In this document: in pieces, positions 61,016-64,000 of the stretch | How the letters are laid out: every line of letters starts with the position of its first letter | Numbering within the stretch: position 1 is the first letter of the stretch | Source of the DNA: Panagrolaimus kolymaensis | Taxonomy: Eukaryota > Nematoda > Chromadorea > Rhabditida > Panagrolaimidae | Length of the DNA: 64,000 bases | Assembly (NCBI GenBank): GCA_028622995.1 | Contig: JAJQJQ010000004.1 | Coordinates: 8,928,001 to 8,992,000 of the forward strand | Reading direction: 5' to 3' | Translations under genes and position numbers: made by a program | Notes under the pieces: model-generated | The model's database searches: none | Told to the model about the DNA's origin: nothing | What the model saw: the letters and a program-made list of their open reading frames with translations, nothing else

Positions 61016-62589
61016 ATTTATTTTTTTGTACTTGATTCCTCTAAAAATAAATGTAAAAATTGAAGTTTTGAAAAAGTTGAAAGCCTAAGAAAAAGTGAAT
61101 GCAAAAATAAGCATAGAAAAATGGTGATAGAATGCAAAGGAGCGAAACCTTGGGAAAAAAACACGCGCGTTCACAAACTTTGTTTGAAAACATTGAAGCA
61201 ACTTTTTATGGAAATAAATATTCCACGAAAAATGAGGTAAAAATCAAGTATAAAAGTAGCTATAAATAATGAAACAAAATTTATTTTATTTCAAACAAAA
61301 AAAATGAATGAATCATTTTCATTGAAAAAAAATACTTTGAAACAAGCAACTATAAAAATTTTTTCGTAAGCGCAACTAATGCATTCACATTCCCTTACGT
61401 AGCATAAAAAAAGTTTTTGCGAAATCTTTTTGACTCGATTATTGGTCATTTAAAATAAATATGAAATCCAAAAAAAAGTAATAGGAATTTGAGTTCAAAT
61501 GAGTCATACATACACATACATAAATTTCGTCAATGAAAAAATGCGAAGTTTTTTTGTGCTGTACAAAAGAAAATGGTTGATCACGACCACGCCACAGGCA
61601 ATGACGGACGACAACTAAAAATGGAAAATAACAAAAAATCAATTCTTTTTTTTGGACTTTTATTGTAATTCAATTAATTCATTGAGGGATGTCAATTATT
61701 TTCAATCGAACTCCACTCTCAAACTAAAAAACAAAGTTTTCTCTCGATGGACAAAAAAAACATAATTTTTTTAGTTCCCAAAAAGGCTTATTTTTGTTAA
61801 ACAAAGCAACAAAAAGTTTTAATAAATCATAGATTAACTGCACCTATAACGTGTTACAAAATAAAAAGAAATCAATGGAAGAGAGCTTTCAAAAAGAAAA
61901 AAGTAAGCAAACCACGAAACGAGGAAGAATGGAAAGAAAAAATGACGCAGCCACCAAAAAATATGAATGGTTGATTGTCGGTTGTTGGTTACTAAGAGAA
62001 ACATAGATACCAGATTTATGAAACAACAATTATTCGAACTGTGAATGGACCCTCAGATTAGCCTACATCATTTTTAAGACCAACAACCAAAAAAATGGAG
62101 GCGATTTCATTATTTTTTGTAAACATCAAAGTTTGTTAAAAAAAGTTTTCACTAAAAACAAAAAAAAAGTTGGAAAAGTTTCAAGGAAAAATAAAAATCA
62201 TAGGATCTTTTCTAATTAATTCAAAAACAAGATTCTTTGTACCAATTTTAAATAATGTCAAAAGTAGCAAAGTCATTAAAAAGTTTTTATGAAATAATTA
62301 AAAGAAGACATTAAAAATAAAATTTAAGAAAAAAAATATATTTATGTATGAATTTCAGAAATCAAAACACGAGCTTGAAGGAGAAGAAAGAAGAAAATAA
62401 ACAAAAATAAAAAAGAAGGCGGCCTCTTTTAGTGATGAAACTAAAGAAATAAATAAAAAACCACAACAACAAAAACGATAAACAACAAAAACAAGTAAGT
62501 AGCCGAGCAAGCAGCCTCATAGATAATAGAAAAGAGAGAACATGGCTGACTTACTTCACGCTGTGGATGTTTGTCGAGGAGCCGCGTGC
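61016..62589. other. Upstream region of the spartin gene, no gene seen
   Basis: AT-rich with A-runs. A small CG-bearing patch (ACACGCGCGTTCAC near 61161) lies about 150 bases upstream of the spartin start and may be its promoter. No exon or array. A second unit starting to the right of the window cannot be excluded. Confidence 0.45.
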
Positions 62590-62597
62590 ATGTGTAC

Positions 62598-63745
62598 CAG
62601 GGTTTGGCGGAATTGAAAAAAATTCCGCTTCCGCGGAAGGCGGAATTATAAAATTCACTTCCGCAAAAGCGGAAGCGGAAGCGGAAGTAAAAAAAAGGCG
62701 GAATTCCGCAAAAGCGGAAGCGGAATTACCAAAAAATTTTTTTTGTTATTACACATACATTTTTTTTCCATTATAGTCCACGGTAACGATTTTAATATTG
62801 TATGTGTCTGTATCAAATCCTTTGTATCCAAAGTGGATAAATTTTATTTTTTCTATATGACGATAATCAAAAGCTAAAAGATTCTTTGAGACTGTTGCAT
62901 GCTTTATTAATGCAAATTTTGACCTTGAAAAATGGGGACTTTAGAGTAAAAAAGTGCGATAAAGAGCTTCTTTACTTTAATGTTGCCGGGAAAAAGATCA
63001 ATTTTGATTAAAAAATTTCTTTAATATGGGTAGCATGCAAAGATAATGTATTAATGAACTAAGGATAAGTTTAGCCACAATATTTTTTCTTATAGCACCA
63101 AAAAGGTTTGTTTTTACATCTAAAAGCATGTCGCGCTTTCACAATCAAAATTATATATATTTTTACGATATTAAGAATTCCTAAATCTTTTAACCATCTA
63201 TAGATATCATCATTATTTATACCAATTTTAACATAAATATCCCACTTTTGAAATTTTAAAGAATGCCAAACGATTTATTTCAGCTATTTTTGATTGCAAA
63301 ATTAGTTTCAAAAAGAACCAAAAAACATTTTGTAAGAAACTAACTTATTTCTAATGCGCAATAAAAAAATCAAAAATGAAAGAAAAGTAAAATATTCTCC
63401 ATGTACGCAAAAATAAAGAAGAACATATTTTTAATTTAAGTTTGTCTTACCCTACTGATTTCATTCGTTACAATGTACTGAAATAAAATTTGATTTCCCA
63501 GTGTAAAAGTGTTTACACTTTTATTATTTTTAAAGGCTTCTTTGGGCATTTGATCACAGAATTTTTTTATTATCAAACTCCCGCAAAAAAATGTAAAAGT
63601 TTTTGTTAAATATTTTTTAAAATTTGTTTAATTCCGCTTTCGAATTCCGCAAAATTTTGCGGAATTCCGCGGAATTTGCGGAAGTCCAAAAACACGCGGA
63701 ATTCCGCAAAAGCGGAATGCGGAAGCGGAATTCCGCCAAACCCTG
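62598..63745. mobile_element. Non-autonomous hAT element, 1148 bp
   Basis: Perfect 17-bp inverted ends, CAGGGTTTGGCGGAATT and AATTCCGCCAAACCCTG, flanked by 8-bp duplications ATGTGTAC (62590-62597 and 63746-63753). Subterminal zones on both sides (62605-62730, 63630-63735) are dense in GCGGAAGC/GGAATTCCGC units, typical of hAT transposase binding sites. The about 850-bp interior has no frame that could encode a transposase. CAGGGT ends and an 8-bp duplication are standard for hAT. It does not share sequence with the shorter MITE at 2479 beyond the CAG start. Confidence 0.92.
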
Positions 63746-63753
63746 ATGTGTAC

Positions 63754-64000
63754 GTATGTAGGACGGACGACTTTTTTGTTGTTGTTTTCTTTCTTCTTCT
63801 TTTTTTTTACAGAGAGAAGTTTGAGAATAAAATTGCTTGATTTGGAACAAACAACAAAATGTAATTCATTTTATTTAAAAAAAACATATTTGTGTGTTCG
63901 CGCTTTATAGTTGTTGGATTTCAAAATTAAGGTTTTAATAATAGGAAGAATGATAACGTAGCCTTCGAAATATGAGAATGAAAACACAAATTTGATAGGA
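63754..64000. other. Window end, nothing assigned
   Basis: AT-rich flank continuing from the left side of the hAT insertion. No exon, motif array or repeat could be supported. Confidence 0.4.

Noticed and set aside
62567..63850. Frames with AKAEAE or RNSA repeats
   Set aside because: Products of the GCGGAA units in the hAT element ends.

Overview
The window reads as nuclear DNA of a free-living or parasitic nematode. It is very AT-rich. Introns end in TTTTCAG or TTTTTAG, and several acceptors sit a few bases before a start codon, as expected for trans-spliced leaders. The proteins include a serpentine-receptor-like protein and an SLC17 transporter of nematode type. No tRNA, rRNA, CRISPR array or telomere tract was seen. 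All gene models were built by hand from open frames and splice sites with phase checks; none has transcript support.

Layout. 1-2189 (+): fatty-acid amide hydrolase. 2479-2696: hAT-like MITE. 2848-4647 (-): protein with a Lys/Ser/Gln-rich tandem repeat. 5462-7910 (-): seven-helix receptor. 9321-20269 (-): helical protein whose single coding intron holds a 9.3-kb Mutator-like element (10124-19451). That element has inverted ends, an 8-bp target duplication, a FLYWCH/MULE transposase gene, and extra genes: a RING-H2 protein, two putative secreted proteins and a small ORF. 21703-24161 (-): signal-peptide protein of unknown family. 26473-28769 (+): acidic nuclear-type protein with a C-terminal Cys/His cluster. 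28770-35417: no convincing coding gene. 35418-39132 (+): CUB-domain membrane protein. 42705-45634 (+): long low-complexity protein. 50343-58665 (+): SLC17 transporter. 59285-61015 (-): spartin (MIT plus senescence domain). 61016-64000: mostly non-coding with a 1.15-kb non-autonomous hAT element. Two foldback MITEs of one family lie at 42019-42391 and 55322-55745.

The most striking feature is not a gene. A short motif, (A/T)AACTG, usually TTTAAAACTG, recurs about every 75-80 bp through long introns and gene flanks. It lies almost always on the same strand as the genes it accompanies: as CAGTT(T/A) on the plus strand in 5.1-10.1 kb and 19.5-20.8 kb, where genes are on the minus strand, and as AAACTG in 28.9-58.8 kb, where genes are on the plus strand. 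Each copy follows a T/A run and is followed by about 20-25 bases that are often richer in G and C and look unique. The motif also occurs inside coding exons of the same genes. It is nearly absent from the Mutator-like element and from the compact short-intron genes (amidase, 21.7-24.2 kb, 26.5-28.8 kb, spartin). The arrays pause at promoter-like gaps. The best current guess is a dispersed intronic small-RNA locus comparable to intron-located nematode piRNAs, or another strand-aware regulatory code. This is inference and needs small-RNA data.

Genes thus fall into two architectures: compact genes with 40-100-base introns and no motif, and motif genes with introns of up to about 2 kb.
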